Of a stretch of 28,316 nt of DNA, positions 15,279-23,237 are shown piece after piece (the stretch's first letter is position 1; every line of letters starts with the position of its first letter). The position numbers and the translations under genes are program-made. The notes beneath the pieces are model-generated. The model saw only the letters and a program-made list of their open reading frames with translations, was not told the origin of the DNA and did not search any database. Location of the stretch: the NCBI GenBank assembly GCA_900757385.1, contig CAAENO010000110.1:1-28316 (forward strand). Reading direction: 5' to 3'. The DNA is from an uncultured Collinsella sp. GTDB lineage: Bacteria > Actinomycetota > Coriobacteriia > Coriobacteriales > Coriobacteriaceae.

Positions 15279-16397
15279 TTGCAGAACTCTGATACCCCTA
15301 AAGTTTCGCTGCTTGTCCCCATTTGCAATGTCGAGCGCTACCTGCGCGAGTGCCTCGATTCCGCCGTGGCGCAGACGCTCAAGGACATCGAGATCATCTG
15401 TATCAACGACGGCTCCACCGATAGCTCGCCAGATATCATCCGCGAGTACACGGAGCGCGACCCCCGTGTAAAGATGATCGACAAAGCCAACAGCGGCTAC
15501 GGCGACTCGATGAACCGCGGCCTGGAGATGGCTCGCGGCGAGTACGTGGGAATCCTTGAGTCCGACGACTTTATGTTTGAGGATTCGCTCCAAAAGCTGG
15601 TCGCCAAGGCCGATGCTGAACATGCCGATGTGGTAAAGGGCGACTTTTACCTGTATTGGTCCACGCCCAGCGAGCGCCGTGAGCTGTTTGGGATTATCGA
15701 TGAGCATATGACGGGCGCCGCGTATCGCCCCGTCGATCGCCCGGGCATCTTCTACCGCAAACCTTCCATTTGGTCGGCTATCTATCGACGAGAGTTCCTC
15801 AACGACAATCAGATTCGGTTCCTTCCCACGCCGGGTGCCTCGTATCAGGATGCGGGCTTTAACTTTAAGGTTTGGGCTTGCGCCGAGCGTGCCGCGTTTA
15901 TTGCTGACCCAATTTTGTGCTATCGCCAGGATAACGAGAAGAGCTCCGTTAATTCGCCCAACAAGGTGTTTTGCGTGTGCGACGAATATGCCGAGATGCA
16001 ACGTTATTTAGACGAGCGTCCCGAGCTCAGGGTTCAGCTCCAGGGCATTTTAATGCGCATGAAGGTCGATACGTACCGTTGGAATGATGAGCGCCTGGTC
16101 GATGAGCTGCGTGGACAGTTTTGGGAGAAGGCTTCCCCTGAGCTCAAGGCCGATTGGGATGCCGGTCGCTTTGACCTGTCGCTGTTTGATCCGCGTGGCG
16201 AGACCGACTTGCGCCTGATGGTCAAGTCGCCCCGCGCCTATATCGATTCGCGCTTTGACTTTAAGAAGCCGGGCAAGCTCAATACGTTTAAGCATTACTT
16301 TAAGATTGGCGGCCTGCCGCTGGTCTGGCGCGTGCTGACGTATCAGCGTACCTACGGCGACAATCCGCACCCTGATGACGTTCCGGCCGCACAGTAG
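15279..16397 (+). CDS. Family 2 glycosyltransferase, paralogue of the 13054 gene
   Basis: This 372-aa protein is nearly identical to the 13054-14157 product across its first 100 residues (RYLRECLDSA, AQTLKDIEIICINDGSTD, KANSGYGDSMN) and shares WSAIYRREFL and LPTPGASYQDAGFNFK. The GT-A motifs are NDGSTD (43-48) and ESDD (94-97). The start is TTG at 15279 with a perfect AGGAGG upstream, the same unusual start as its paralogue, which suggests a tandem gene duplication separated by one other gene. The 74-bp gap before it is the largest inside the cluster and may hold a promoter. Confidence 0.87.
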   Translation: MQNSDTPKVSLLVPICNVERYLRECLDSAVAQTLKDIEIICINDGSTDSSPDIIREYTERDPRVKMIDKANSGYGDSMNRGLEMARGEYVGILESDDFMFEDSLQKLVAKADAEHADVVKGDFYLYWSTPSERRELFGIIDEHMTGAAYRPVDRPGIFYRKPSIWSAIYRREFLNDNQIRFLPTPGASYQDAGFNFKVWACAERAAFIADPILCYRQDNEKSSVNSPNKVFCVCDEYAEMQRYLDERPELRVQLQGILMRMKVDTYRWNDERLVDELRGQFWEKASPELKADWDAGRFDLSLFDPRGETDLRLMVKSPRAYIDSRFDFKKPGKLNTFKHYFKIGGLPLVWRVLTYQRTYGDNPHPDDVPAAQ

Positions 16398-16409
16398 GAG
16401 CGAGTGACT

Positions 16410-17477
16410 ATGACTACCCCCAAGATTTCCGTGGTCGTTCCCATCTATAAAGTGGAGGAGTGCCTGGCCTGGTGCCTGGACTCCCTGCTTGCGCAAGACA
16501 TGCCCGATTGGGAAGGCGTGCTAGTCAACGATGGCTCGCCGGACGGTTCGCGCGATATTGCGGCTGCCTATTGCGAAAAGGACGCGCGCTTTAGGCTGGT
16601 CGATAAGCCAAACGGGGGCCTGTCGAGTGCGCGTAATGCAGGCATCGTCGCGTCCACGGCGCCTATCGTTGCGTTTTTGGATTCCGACGACCGATTTACG
16701 TCCGATGCATGCCGCGTGATCGTCGATGCCTTTGAGCGCGAGGACTGCGACGTATTGACGTTTGGTGCGAACCCGTACCCGCTGGAGGCGGGGTATCCGT
16801 GGCTTAGCTATGTGCTGAGCCCACGCGATGTGTCGTTTGAAGGCTATAGCTCTGACCTGCTGTTTAAGGAAGCATCTCGTCCCTTTGCATGGCGCACCGC
16901 CTGCAAGCGTGAGTTTTTGCTGGGCAACGGGATTGCGTTCGACGAAACCGTTAAGTATGGCGAGGACCAGGCCTTCGATTTCGCCGTGTACGGTCGTTCG
17001 CGTAAGACCGCGCTTATCTCGAACAAGCTGTATGACTACCGCGTGGCGCGCAAGGGTTCGCTTATGGACACCATGCGCTATGACGACGAGACACGTCTGC
17101 TGGAGCACGTGAAGATTTACTCTGCGGTGCTGGCTGACTGGCAGCGCGACGGTCTCGATGTCCAGCATGCTGATGACCTGGCGTACTTCCTATGCGATCT
17201 GGTGCTGTACGATGCGCTCAGGTTGCTGGGTTCGGACTGCGGCAAGGTGCTTGCTGCCGTTGCCACGGCGCTTGCCGATTCTGCTGTGGGCAGCGATGCC
17301 GCGCTCGCACAATGCGCTCCTTCTGTTGCAGCTATGGTGCGTGCGGCGCTTACCGGCAAGGCCCCCAATGCCCGTGCATGCAAAAAGCTCATGTTCGATT
17401 ATGACGTTTTGAGGTTTGGGCGCCTGGGTGCCTGCAAACGCATGGCAGCGAACGCCCTGGGAAAGCGAGAAGTGTAA
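16410..17477 (+). CDS. Family 2 glycosyltransferase
   Basis: This is a 355-aa GT-A enzyme with ISVVVPIYKVEECLAWCLDS (6-25), NDGSPD (40-45), NGGLSSARNAG (68-78), the metal site DSDD (91-94) and the block VKYGEDQAFDFAVYGRS. The ATG at 16410 lies 9 bp after GGAG and is preferred to a GTG at 16404, which would be only 3 bp away. It starts 12 bp after the preceding stop and its own stop is directly followed by the next ATG. Confidence 0.86.
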   Translation: MTTPKISVVVPIYKVEECLAWCLDSLLAQDMPDWEGVLVNDGSPDGSRDIAAAYCEKDARFRLVDKPNGGLSSARNAGIVASTAPIVAFLDSDDRFTSDACRVIVDAFEREDCDVLTFGANPYPLEAGYPWLSYVLSPRDVSFEGYSSDLLFKEASRPFAWRTACKREFLLGNGIAFDETVKYGEDQAFDFAVYGRSRKTALISNKLYDYRVARKGSLMDTMRYDDETRLLEHVKIYSAVLADWQRDGLDVQHADDLAYFLCDLVLYDALRLLGSDCGKVLAAVATALADSAVGSDAALAQCAPSVAAMVRAALTGKAPNARACKKLMFDYDVLRFGRLGACKRMAANALGKREV

Positions 17478-19964
17478 ATGAGTATCAAGCGTTTGGCACT
17501 TTGCCGCAGTCAGGGCCGTCTGTTTGTGCTGCTTCGTTTTGCCGGTCAGGATGTCGCCGCGCTTATTGAGCGGGAGGGTTCTCAAGCGTTTGCCCATGCG
17601 ACGACAAGCGGTTCTTGTGTGCCGTCGCTGGTGCCCCCGGTCGATCATGGCCGTGTGCTGGCGCTTTGCCCTTCCGTTTCCGATTACGAGCGCGAGTTCG
17701 CTGTCTTGGTGCTTCCGTTTTTGGATGGTTCCTCAATCGACATCGCATTTGCATCCGGTGGCCAAAGGTTGGGCTCCATTCGCCTCGATAGCCGCGTGGC
17801 CAAGCTGGAATCCAAGATTAACTACAAAGCAAAGCCTGCGCTGTGTGCGCTTATCCGCGATGCGCAGCGTGGCGAACACTGCGGCCGCTACGAGATCGAT
17901 GCCATTCGCTATTTGCCGGCGGCCGCCGGCGCGGTGTGGCGCTATGAGGTTACCTGGGCGGGAGACCCCCAGTGCGTACCTGAGCTCCAGGTCTTCGATA
18001 CGCATATGAATGCCATCAATGCCACCGTGCATGTGTTTGAGTCGCAGACCGATGTGCCGCAGCGCAACGGATGCCGCGTCAATAAAACGTCCCTGAGCGT
18101 AGAGATGCCTCTGGATATACGAGATTTTGTCGTGATTGCGAGCGATCCTACAGAGCGAATCCAGAGCGGTTTTTGTGCCATGGATGGCCGCCTGTACAAC
18201 GGCATGGTCGACGACAGCTGGAACCGCATGAAGGACGCGCGTGCAGACGACGCAGCTTATCGACGTTGGTTTGAGCAACATCGCGCAAAGCCGGGCGATT
18301 TGGCGTGCCAGCGTGTCGCTTCGGCGGCCTTTGCCTATAGACCGCTCGTGAGCATTGTGGTGCCGTGCTACAAGACTGATCGGGAATACCTGCGCGAGCT
18401 GCTGAACTCGGTGCTAGCCCAGAGCTATGACAACTGGGAACTGCTCCTTATAGATGCCTCGCCTGAATGGGATGCGGTGGCCGCCCTTGCGGCAGGTGCC
18501 AACGACGAGCGCATCCGTCGCATCGAGCTTCCCGGCAACGGCGGCATTGTGCTCAACACCAACGCAGGTATCGAGCGAGCGACAGGCGACTACGTCGCGT
18601 TCTTGGACCATGACGACATTCTGGAACCGGACGCGTTATTCCAGTATGTTTCCGCGCTGAATAAGGCGGCCGAGGACGAGCGTCCCCAGGTCCTGTTCTG
18701 CGACGAGGACATGTTCCAGAAAACGGGGGAGTGGGGCCAGCCGGTCTTTAAGACGCGGCTCAACGTCGACCTGCTCTATAGCCATAACTGCGTGACGCAT
18801 TTCCTGATGGTGGAGAAGGCGCTCATCGATCACATTGGTATGTCCCCAGAAGACGTTGCGGGTGCCCAGGATTACGACCTGACGCTCCGCTGCCTTGCAG
18901 CCGGCGCGCGCTTTGAGCACGTTGCGCATGTGCTGTATCACTGGCGTGTGCATCCCGGTTCAACTGCCGACGGCTCCGCCGATAGCAAGCCGTATGCTAT
19001 CGATGCCGGCCGTCTTGCACTGCAGCGCCACTTTAACGCGCTGGGCATTTGCGGAACGGTCGTGGAGACCGAGACGCCGTTTGTCTATCACATGCGTTAT
19101 GCGCTGCCGGAGTCTGCGCCGCTGGTGAGCATTGTGATTCCCACTAAGGATCACGTTGAGACGCTCGATGCCTGCGTGATCTCGATCGCTCAGAAGGCAA
19201 CGTATGCCAATTACGAGATCGTCTTGGTGGAGAACAACAGCGAAGACCCGAAGACGTTTGCGTATTACGAAACCCTGCCAGAGCGCGTGACTGCTGCATC
19301 CGAAGGTAAGGGCATCGCGCGCGTTGTGTACTGGCCGGGTGAGTTCAATTACTCCAAGATCATTAACTTTGGCGTGGAGCATGCCAGAGGCGACTATCTG
19401 CTGTTGCTCAACAATGATACCGAGGTCATAAGTCCGGACTTTATCGAAGAAATGATGGGGTATCTGCAGCGTCCCGATGCGGGCGTGGTGGGCGCCAAGC
19501 TCTACTTTGCCGATCATCTGGTGCAGCACGCCGGCATTGTGGTTGGCGTGCGTGGCGCACTTGCCCATGCCAACCAGGACTTCCCAGCAAAGCGCGAGGG
19601 CTATCTTGCCCGCGCTGTGCGCCCGGGCAACTTTAGCGCCGTGACGGGCGCCTGTCAGATGGTGCGACGCGACGTATTTGAGCAGGTCGGCGGCTATAAC
19701 GAGGAATTCGCCGTCGGTTTTAACGACGCTGACTTTTGCCTTCGCGTGTGGGAGGCCGGCTACCGCACCATCTTTACGCCCTATGCCGAGCTGTATCACT
19801 ACGAGTTCACCTCGCGCGGCAGGGAAGAGGCCAACGAGGAAAAGTTGCGCCGTTGGAAGCGCGAGCAGGCATTGTTCATGCAGCGCTGGCCGGAGTTCTT
19901 CTTAACGGGTGATCCGTGGTTGGGGCCGAACTTATCCGCTGAGAGCGAGTTTTTCTCGCTTTAA
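17478..19964 (+). CDS. Large glycosyltransferase with two family 2 domains
   Basis: This 828-aa protein carries an N-terminal domain of about 280 residues of unknown role, then GT domain 1 (about 288-500: PLVSIVVPCYKTD, metal site LDHDD 376-380). GT domain 2 follows (about 544-800: PLVSIVIPTKDH, LLNNDTE near 645, GGYNEEFAVGFNDADFCLRV near 737-758). Tandem GT2 domains of this kind occur in rhamnan and O-antigen chain synthesis, where two linkages are made by one enzyme. Its ATG directly follows the previous stop. The last 57 residues are duplicated downstream at 21474-21647. It is the last gene of the glycan operon; no clear terminator follows. Confidence 0.87.
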   Translation: MSIKRLALCRSQGRLFVLLRFAGQDVAALIEREGSQAFAHATTSGSCVPSLVPPVDHGRVLALCPSVSDYEREFAVLVLPFLDGSSIDIAFASGGQRLGSIRLDSRVAKLESKINYKAKPALCALIRDAQRGEHCGRYEIDAIRYLPAAAGAVWRYEVTWAGDPQCVPELQVFDTHMNAINATVHVFESQTDVPQRNGCRVNKTSLSVEMPLDIRDFVVIASDPTERIQSGFCAMDGRLYNGMVDDSWNRMKDARADDAAYRRWFEQHRAKPGDLACQRVASAAFAYRPLVSIVVPCYKTDREYLRELLNSVLAQSYDNWELLLIDASPEWDAVAALAAGANDERIRRIELPGNGGIVLNTNAGIERATGDYVAFLDHDDILEPDALFQYVSALNKAAEDERPQVLFCDEDMFQKTGEWGQPVFKTRLNVDLLYSHNCVTHFLMVEKALIDHIGMSPEDVAGAQDYDLTLRCLAAGARFEHVAHVLYHWRVHPGSTADGSADSKPYAIDAGRLALQRHFNALGICGTVVETETPFVYHMRYALPESAPLVSIVIPTKDHVETLDACVISIAQKATYANYEIVLVENNSEDPKTFAYYETLPERVTAASEGKGIARVVYWPGEFNYSKIINFGVEHARGDYLLLLNNDTEVISPDFIEEMMGYLQRPDAGVVGAKLYFADHLVQHAGIVVGVRGALAHANQDFPAKREGYLARAVRPGNFSAVTGACQMVRRDVFEQVGGYNEEFAVGFNDADFCLRVWEAGYRTIFTPYAELYHYEFTSRGREEANEEKLRRWKREQALFMQRWPEFFLTGDPWLGPNLSAESEFFSL

Positions 19965-19997
19965 ATAATGGATATTAGGAAGCCCTCAACTTACTTT

Positions 19998-20150
19998 CGA
20001 TATGAGCTGAGAAGATAGCAACGTCTAGGCGATTTGCTGCAATACTTCACGATAGCTCGATACTTCCGCGATACGTTTATACAGACTTATGCAACACGAT
20101 ATAATCCGATATAGTCTACGGTAAACTTATAAAGCTAAGATTGACCGATA
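19998..20150 (+). repeat. Seven CGATA motifs upstream of an AAA+ ATPase gene
   Basis: CGATA begins at 19998, 20050, 20058, 20069, 20097, 20107 and 20146, all in the same orientation. Two lie in the partial direct repeats ATACTTCACGATA (20042-20054) and ATACTTCCGCGATA (20060-20073). One overlaps a possible -10 box. This is far more than chance would give in 153 bp. Confidence 0.55.
20076..20105 (+). promoter_or_regulatory. Candidate promoter of the AAA+ ATPase gene
   Basis: A perfect TATAAT at 20100-20105 is preceded 18 bp upstream by TTTATA (20076-20081), a weak -35. The gene start follows about 70 bp later. CGATA motifs overlap and flank the box. Confidence 0.38.
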
Positions 20151-20175
20151 ATCGATTGTCTTGAGAGGCAAACAA

Positions 20176-21279
20176 GTGAGCGCTACAGCATTCCATAACC
20201 CGTTTCGTCCCACTGCCGGCGCTGAGCCTCCGCGCATAATTGGTCGTGATGATATTGCCCTTGAGTTTACTGAGAGTTTGAATGCGGGAATTGGTGCACC
20301 TGCGAGGCTCATGCGCATTGCTGGACCGAGGGGCTCCGGAAAAACTGTTTTGCTCTGTGATCTTAGGGATCGTGCTCGAGAGCTTGGATGGAAGACCGCT
20401 ATTGTCTCTGCTGGCCCTAACCTATTGCTGGACTTGAGGGATCAGGTTGCTGATTCTTCCCTTGCGACTAATGCTTCGGTCGGCGTAAACGCCGGCTTTG
20501 TTTCCGCGAAAGTCGACGTTGCGCCCAAAGAGTCGAGCCTTAGAAAGTTGCTGAGTTCGGCAGCGAAGTCATCCAAGGGCCTTTTTATTGCCATCGATGA
20601 AGTTCAGGACGCCCCGATTGACGATATGCGTGCCATTGCGTCTACGGTTCAGCTTTTGATAGGGGAAAAAGTAGATATCGCACTTGCCTTTGCTGGTTTA
20701 CCCGCCGGTGTTATGGATCTTATTAACGGCAAGGCGCTTACGTTCTTGCGTCGTGCCCTCCCCGAAGATCTGGCGCCTATCAACCAGGTGGAGGTAGCGC
20801 TCTCTATGGGCGATAGCTTTGTCGCGACTGGTTTGACCATAGAGGACAATCTTCTATCGAGAGCCGCTAAGGCCACTAAGGGCTATGCCTATCTGGTGCA
20901 ACTGGTCGGTTACTCCATTTGGCAGCGCGCCAACTTGCATCGTGCCAAAAGTGCCATTGTGAGCGAGCGCGATGTTGCCGAAGGCATTGCGCTGGCAGAG
21001 GCTCGTTTTCACGATGTTGTTCACGAGCCCGCGATTTCTGGACTGGGGCTCAACGATATCAAATACCTTTTGGCCATGTGCGAGGATAAACAACAGTCCA
21101 AATCAGCCGAGATTGCTAAGCGCATGGGTAAAAAGACCAATGAGATCAGTTCTATTAGGGCTAAATTGCTACAAAGAGAGGTTATTCAGGCGCCACAGAG
21201 AGGCTACGTGCAGTTTGCCGTGCCGGACCTTGATATTTATCTGCGAGAGAATGCCGAGGAGATTCTCGAACGGTTTTAA
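20176..21279 (+). CDS. AAA+ ATPase with C-terminal helix-turn-helix (Orc1/Cdc6-like layout)
   Basis: This 367-aa protein has Walker A GPRGSGKT (50-57), Walker B LFIAIDE (136-142) and a lid region. A winged-helix-like segment at about 300-350 follows (KSAEIAKRMGKKTNEISSIRAKLLQREVIQ). This order is found in AAA_16/Orc1-like ATPases of mobile elements and archaeal-type ATPases, but I cannot assign a function. The GTG at 20176 has GAGAGG 7 bp upstream; a TTG at 20161 would overlap that site. It is more AT-rich than the glycan genes. The stop codon is followed at once by the NlpC/P60 fragment. It may be a DNA-binding mobile-element or defence protein. Confidence 0.75.
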   Translation: MSATAFHNPFRPTAGAEPPRIIGRDDIALEFTESLNAGIGAPARLMRIAGPRGSGKTVLLCDLRDRARELGWKTAIVSAGPNLLLDLRDQVADSSLATNASVGVNAGFVSAKVDVAPKESSLRKLLSSAAKSSKGLFIAIDEVQDAPIDDMRAIASTVQLLIGEKVDIALAFAGLPAGVMDLINGKALTFLRRALPEDLAPINQVEVALSMGDSFVATGLTIEDNLLSRAAKATKGYAYLVQLVGYSIWQRANLHRAKSAIVSERDVAEGIALAEARFHDVVHEPAISGLGLNDIKYLLAMCEDKQQSKSAEIAKRMGKKTNEISSIRAKLLQREVIQAPQRGYVQFAVPDLDIYLRENAEEILERF

Positions 21280-21280
21280 A

Positions 21281-21445
21281 TCGAGAGAGGGCGACGTCAT
21301 ATTCTTTAAGACTGTTCCTACCGCCGATTGTCATATCGGGTTTTTATGGGGCGACAATCCCCGTGATAATAAGATGTGGCATTCATCGTCGCCCGCTAAT
21401 CAGATTTCGTCTATCTATAGCATTGCGTGTTTTAATTTGCCGTAA
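21281..21445 (+). pseudogene. NlpC/P60-like C-terminal fragment
   Basis: This frame encodes REGDVIFFKT, DCHIGFLWGDNP and KMWHSSSPANQISSIY. It matches the end of the gene at 27827-28267 almost base for base for about 150 bp. The fragment keeps the histidine-containing half of a cysteine peptidase but lacks the catalytic Cys region. It has no start of its own, so it is a remnant. Confidence 0.8.
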
Positions 21446-21473
21446 CAAAGATACTATTCGTAGAGAGTGAGGG

Positions 21474-21647
21474 CTGTACCACTACGAGTTCGCCTCGTGC
21501 GGCAGGGAAGAGGCCAACGAGGAAAAGCTGCGCCGCTGGAAGCGCGAGCAGACGCTGTTTATGCAGCGCTGGCCGGAGTTCTTTTTGGATGGCGATTCCT
21601 GGCTCGGACCGAACTTATCCTCCGACAGCGAGCACTCCTCGCTTTAG
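21474..21647 (+). pseudogene. Detached C-terminus of a two-domain glycosyltransferase
   Basis: The frame reads LYHYEFASCGREEANEEKLR and ends with SSL and TAG. It aligns codon for codon (58 codons including stop) with the last 174 bases of the gene ending at 19964. Differences are mostly synonymous or conservative, so it comes from a diverged paralogue rather than a fresh copy. The rest of that paralogue is missing; the AAA+ gene and NlpC fragment stand in its place. Confidence 0.85.
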
Positions 21648-21752
21648 CGCGAAGTAATTTCGAGATCCGGCAAAGTGCCCTCAAGAGCTGCAAGAGCGGT
21701 GGGGTTCAAGTACTCTTCGTTCAAGCGGCTCTTGTCATATCGAAAACGCGTT
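21648..21752. other. Short spacer between a gene remnant and a convergent gene
   Basis: I see no gene, hairpin with a T-run, or repeat here. Confidence 0.5.
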
Positions 21753-22202
21753 TCAGGAGTTCTCCCTTAGGCATTTTGCGGCTATAGGGACAAGGTCGAA
21801 CATCGTGTGAACGACATCACCCGTGTTTGCAACGGCTGCCGTGAACTTGCCGTTTCCAAAATCCATCAGATGGTAGAGGTTGATCGTCAGATCATGCTGT
21901 GCGGCGATTCTTAGAATCCAGTAAGCGCAATTGTCGCCACAGGTTGTGGCGTTGTATATGTTCTGGGGCATGAAGTACATGAGCAGCAGCGTCTTAGTTC
22001 CGCCCGATAGCCTTTCCGGTGGGATAATGCCTAGGATCTTGGTGTTTATTGCGCCGGGTCCAACCACGCTGCCCTTATCAATGGATTTAATAATTCTCTG
22101 CGCAAAAGCATCTTGAAACCATTCGGGCGAATAGACGTTATCGAAGTAAACCGACGTGTTGTAGATAACGTTTTCCATATCACCATAGTGAATTGTTAGC
22201 AC
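21753..22202 (-). CDS. DUF4869-family protein
   Basis: This 149-aa protein of unknown function matches my memory of the DUF4869 family. It has an N-terminal LTIHYGDMENVIYNTSVYF, a central LSGGTKTLLLMYFMP (65-79) and NATTCGDNCAYWIL (84-97). The SGG and CGDNC blocks are the most conserved-looking parts and could be an active site. The start is GTG at 22202 with GAAGGGA 5 bp upstream. It is convergent with the upstream remnants and divergent from the candidate RNA at 22384-22627. It has no membrane segment or signal peptide. Confidence 0.65.
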   Translation of the reverse strand: MLTIHYGDMENVIYNTSVYFDNVYSPEWFQDAFAQRIIKSIDKGSVVGPGAINTKILGIIPPERLSGGTKTLLLMYFMPQNIYNATTCGDNCAYWILRIAAQHDLTINLYHLMDFGNGKFTAAVANTGDVVHTMFDLVPIAAKCLRENS

Positions 22203-22350
22203 GTTGGTCCCTTCGACTTACTGGTTTAGCATTTTGTAAGATCGATTGTATCGCAGCGTATGAGACGGACGATATTTTCTGGTAACGCATGTGATTGATA
22301 ACTATTGATAAGCAAGTCTTGTATTCAGTGCCTGTTTTGTTTGTCCGTGC

Positions 22351-22381
22351 TTGAATCCAAGTTGCTTTGAAGGTCTATATT
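22351..22381 (+). promoter_or_regulatory. Candidate promoter of the structured RNA
   Basis: TTGAAT (22351-22356) and TATATT (22376-22381) are separated by 19 bp, slightly longer than ideal. They sit just upstream of the first hairpin of the RNA candidate. The spacing makes this a tentative call. Confidence 0.3.
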
Positions 22382-22383
22382 TT

Positions 22384-22627
22384 AGAAAAAAGTCCACGAG
22401 CTGAGCTCCGTGTGGCGGCACGTAAAAGCTGTACTGTGCTTGGGCAGGTTAAAGTCCAAGACGATTAGATATCCGAGAGGATATCGAGCCCGCACCGGGG
22501 AGATAAGGTGAGTCCGCGCCGGGGACTTTAATTCCGGCGACAATTAGGTTTCCGTGAGGATGTCGCGGCTGACAGCCAGCAGAAAACCGTCTCTTTGATT
22601 ATCAGCCGGGGTTATCTCGGCTTTTTT
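22384..22627 (+). ncRNA. Candidate structured noncoding RNA with tandem GNRA hairpins and terminator
   Basis: No convincing coding frame covers this stretch. GATATCC-GAGA-GGATATC (22468-22485) is a perfect 7-bp stem with a GNRA tetraloop. A second copy (22547-22564) has loop GTGA and wobble or mismatched pairs. The two copies, with the preceding GAC(G/A)ATTA, agree at 22 of 27 positions and are 79 nt apart. TTAAAGTCC (22449-22457) pairs perfectly with GGACTTTAA (22523-22531), enclosing the first hairpin. AGTCC/GGACT near 22511-22526 offers an alternative pairing. A 7-bp hairpin with TTTTTT ends it (22604-22627). An RNA gene or leader is inferred; I do not recognise the family. Confidence 0.42.
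22604..22627 (+). terminator. Rho-independent terminator of the RNA candidate
   Basis: AGCCGGG (22604-22610) pairs with CTCGGCT (22616-22622, one G-T pair) around a 5-nt loop and is followed by six T at 22622-22627. Confidence 0.8.
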
Positions 22628-23231
22628 GATTGGTGCGGTTGTTATGTTGCTGAATCTTTAAGGGACGAAGACTGTTTTTCAAAGAGCCGCGACGTACATC
22701 TGGTCACTCATATCTTTTCGAGACCGAACGATAAGAAGCTATATGATTCTCTCTTGTTTAAAGATGGTGATTTCGATGATTCCCAGCTTCCAAGAACTAT
22801 CAAGTCTCTCCTAGACTCCTGTCTTCTTGCTCATTAGAAGATTCAAAGACGCGTGCGAGCGTTGCTTACTAGTGTTTGATTCATGAAGACCACGCTCTGC
22901 TTTTCTTGAATGCACTAGCCCGGTTGCTCTGTCAATGAAGCCCCAGACGCCTCTGATGCAAGTGAAACATTGGGGTTTTGTTGGGCGATTTCAAGTCCTT
23001 GTTTGTCTCCGCCTGCCGTGTGCTTAAACGAACGTGCTGTATATCGGGTGGCCTTTGCGGAACCTTATGCGGGGAGCGTTGAAGCATTGTTTAATGGCTG
23101 CACGTTGTCAACTGGTGCTACGGAGACTGAATTAAAACGAAGCTGGCACCTTCATTGTCGTCTCTGACCTATTCATAGCATGTATGATTTGCTAAAGCTA
23201 TCAGGGATTAGATTTCTTGTCCGTGTGGTGA
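22628..23231. other. Decayed AT-rich region without a supported gene
   Basis: A plus-strand frame ending at 22837 has plausible protein composition (DVHLVTHIFSRPNDKKLYD then SLLDSCLLAH). It has no start codon after the terminator, so it is probably the C-terminal remnant of a gene. A second frame at 22970-23167 is even less convincing. I see no RNA gene or strong repeat. Confidence 0.4.
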
Positions 23232-23237
23232 TTGTTG

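Noticed and set aside
12955..17168. Long minus-strand open frames opposite the glycosyltransferases
   Set aside because: They are antisense to genes with clear GT-A motifs and occur in similar form under each paralogue, as expected of shadows.
22384..22627. tmRNA, RNase P RNA, 6S RNA or tracrRNA
   Set aside because: The diagnostic sequences of these RNAs are not seen and no Cas gene is present.
22595..22837. 80-codon frame as an intact gene, possibly a toxin after a repeat RNA
   Set aside because: It begins upstream of the terminator hairpin and runs through its T-run, and it has no start codon afterwards; at most it is a remnant.
22970..23167. 65-codon frame
   Set aside because: No ribosome binding site, domain or protein-like conservation could be seen.
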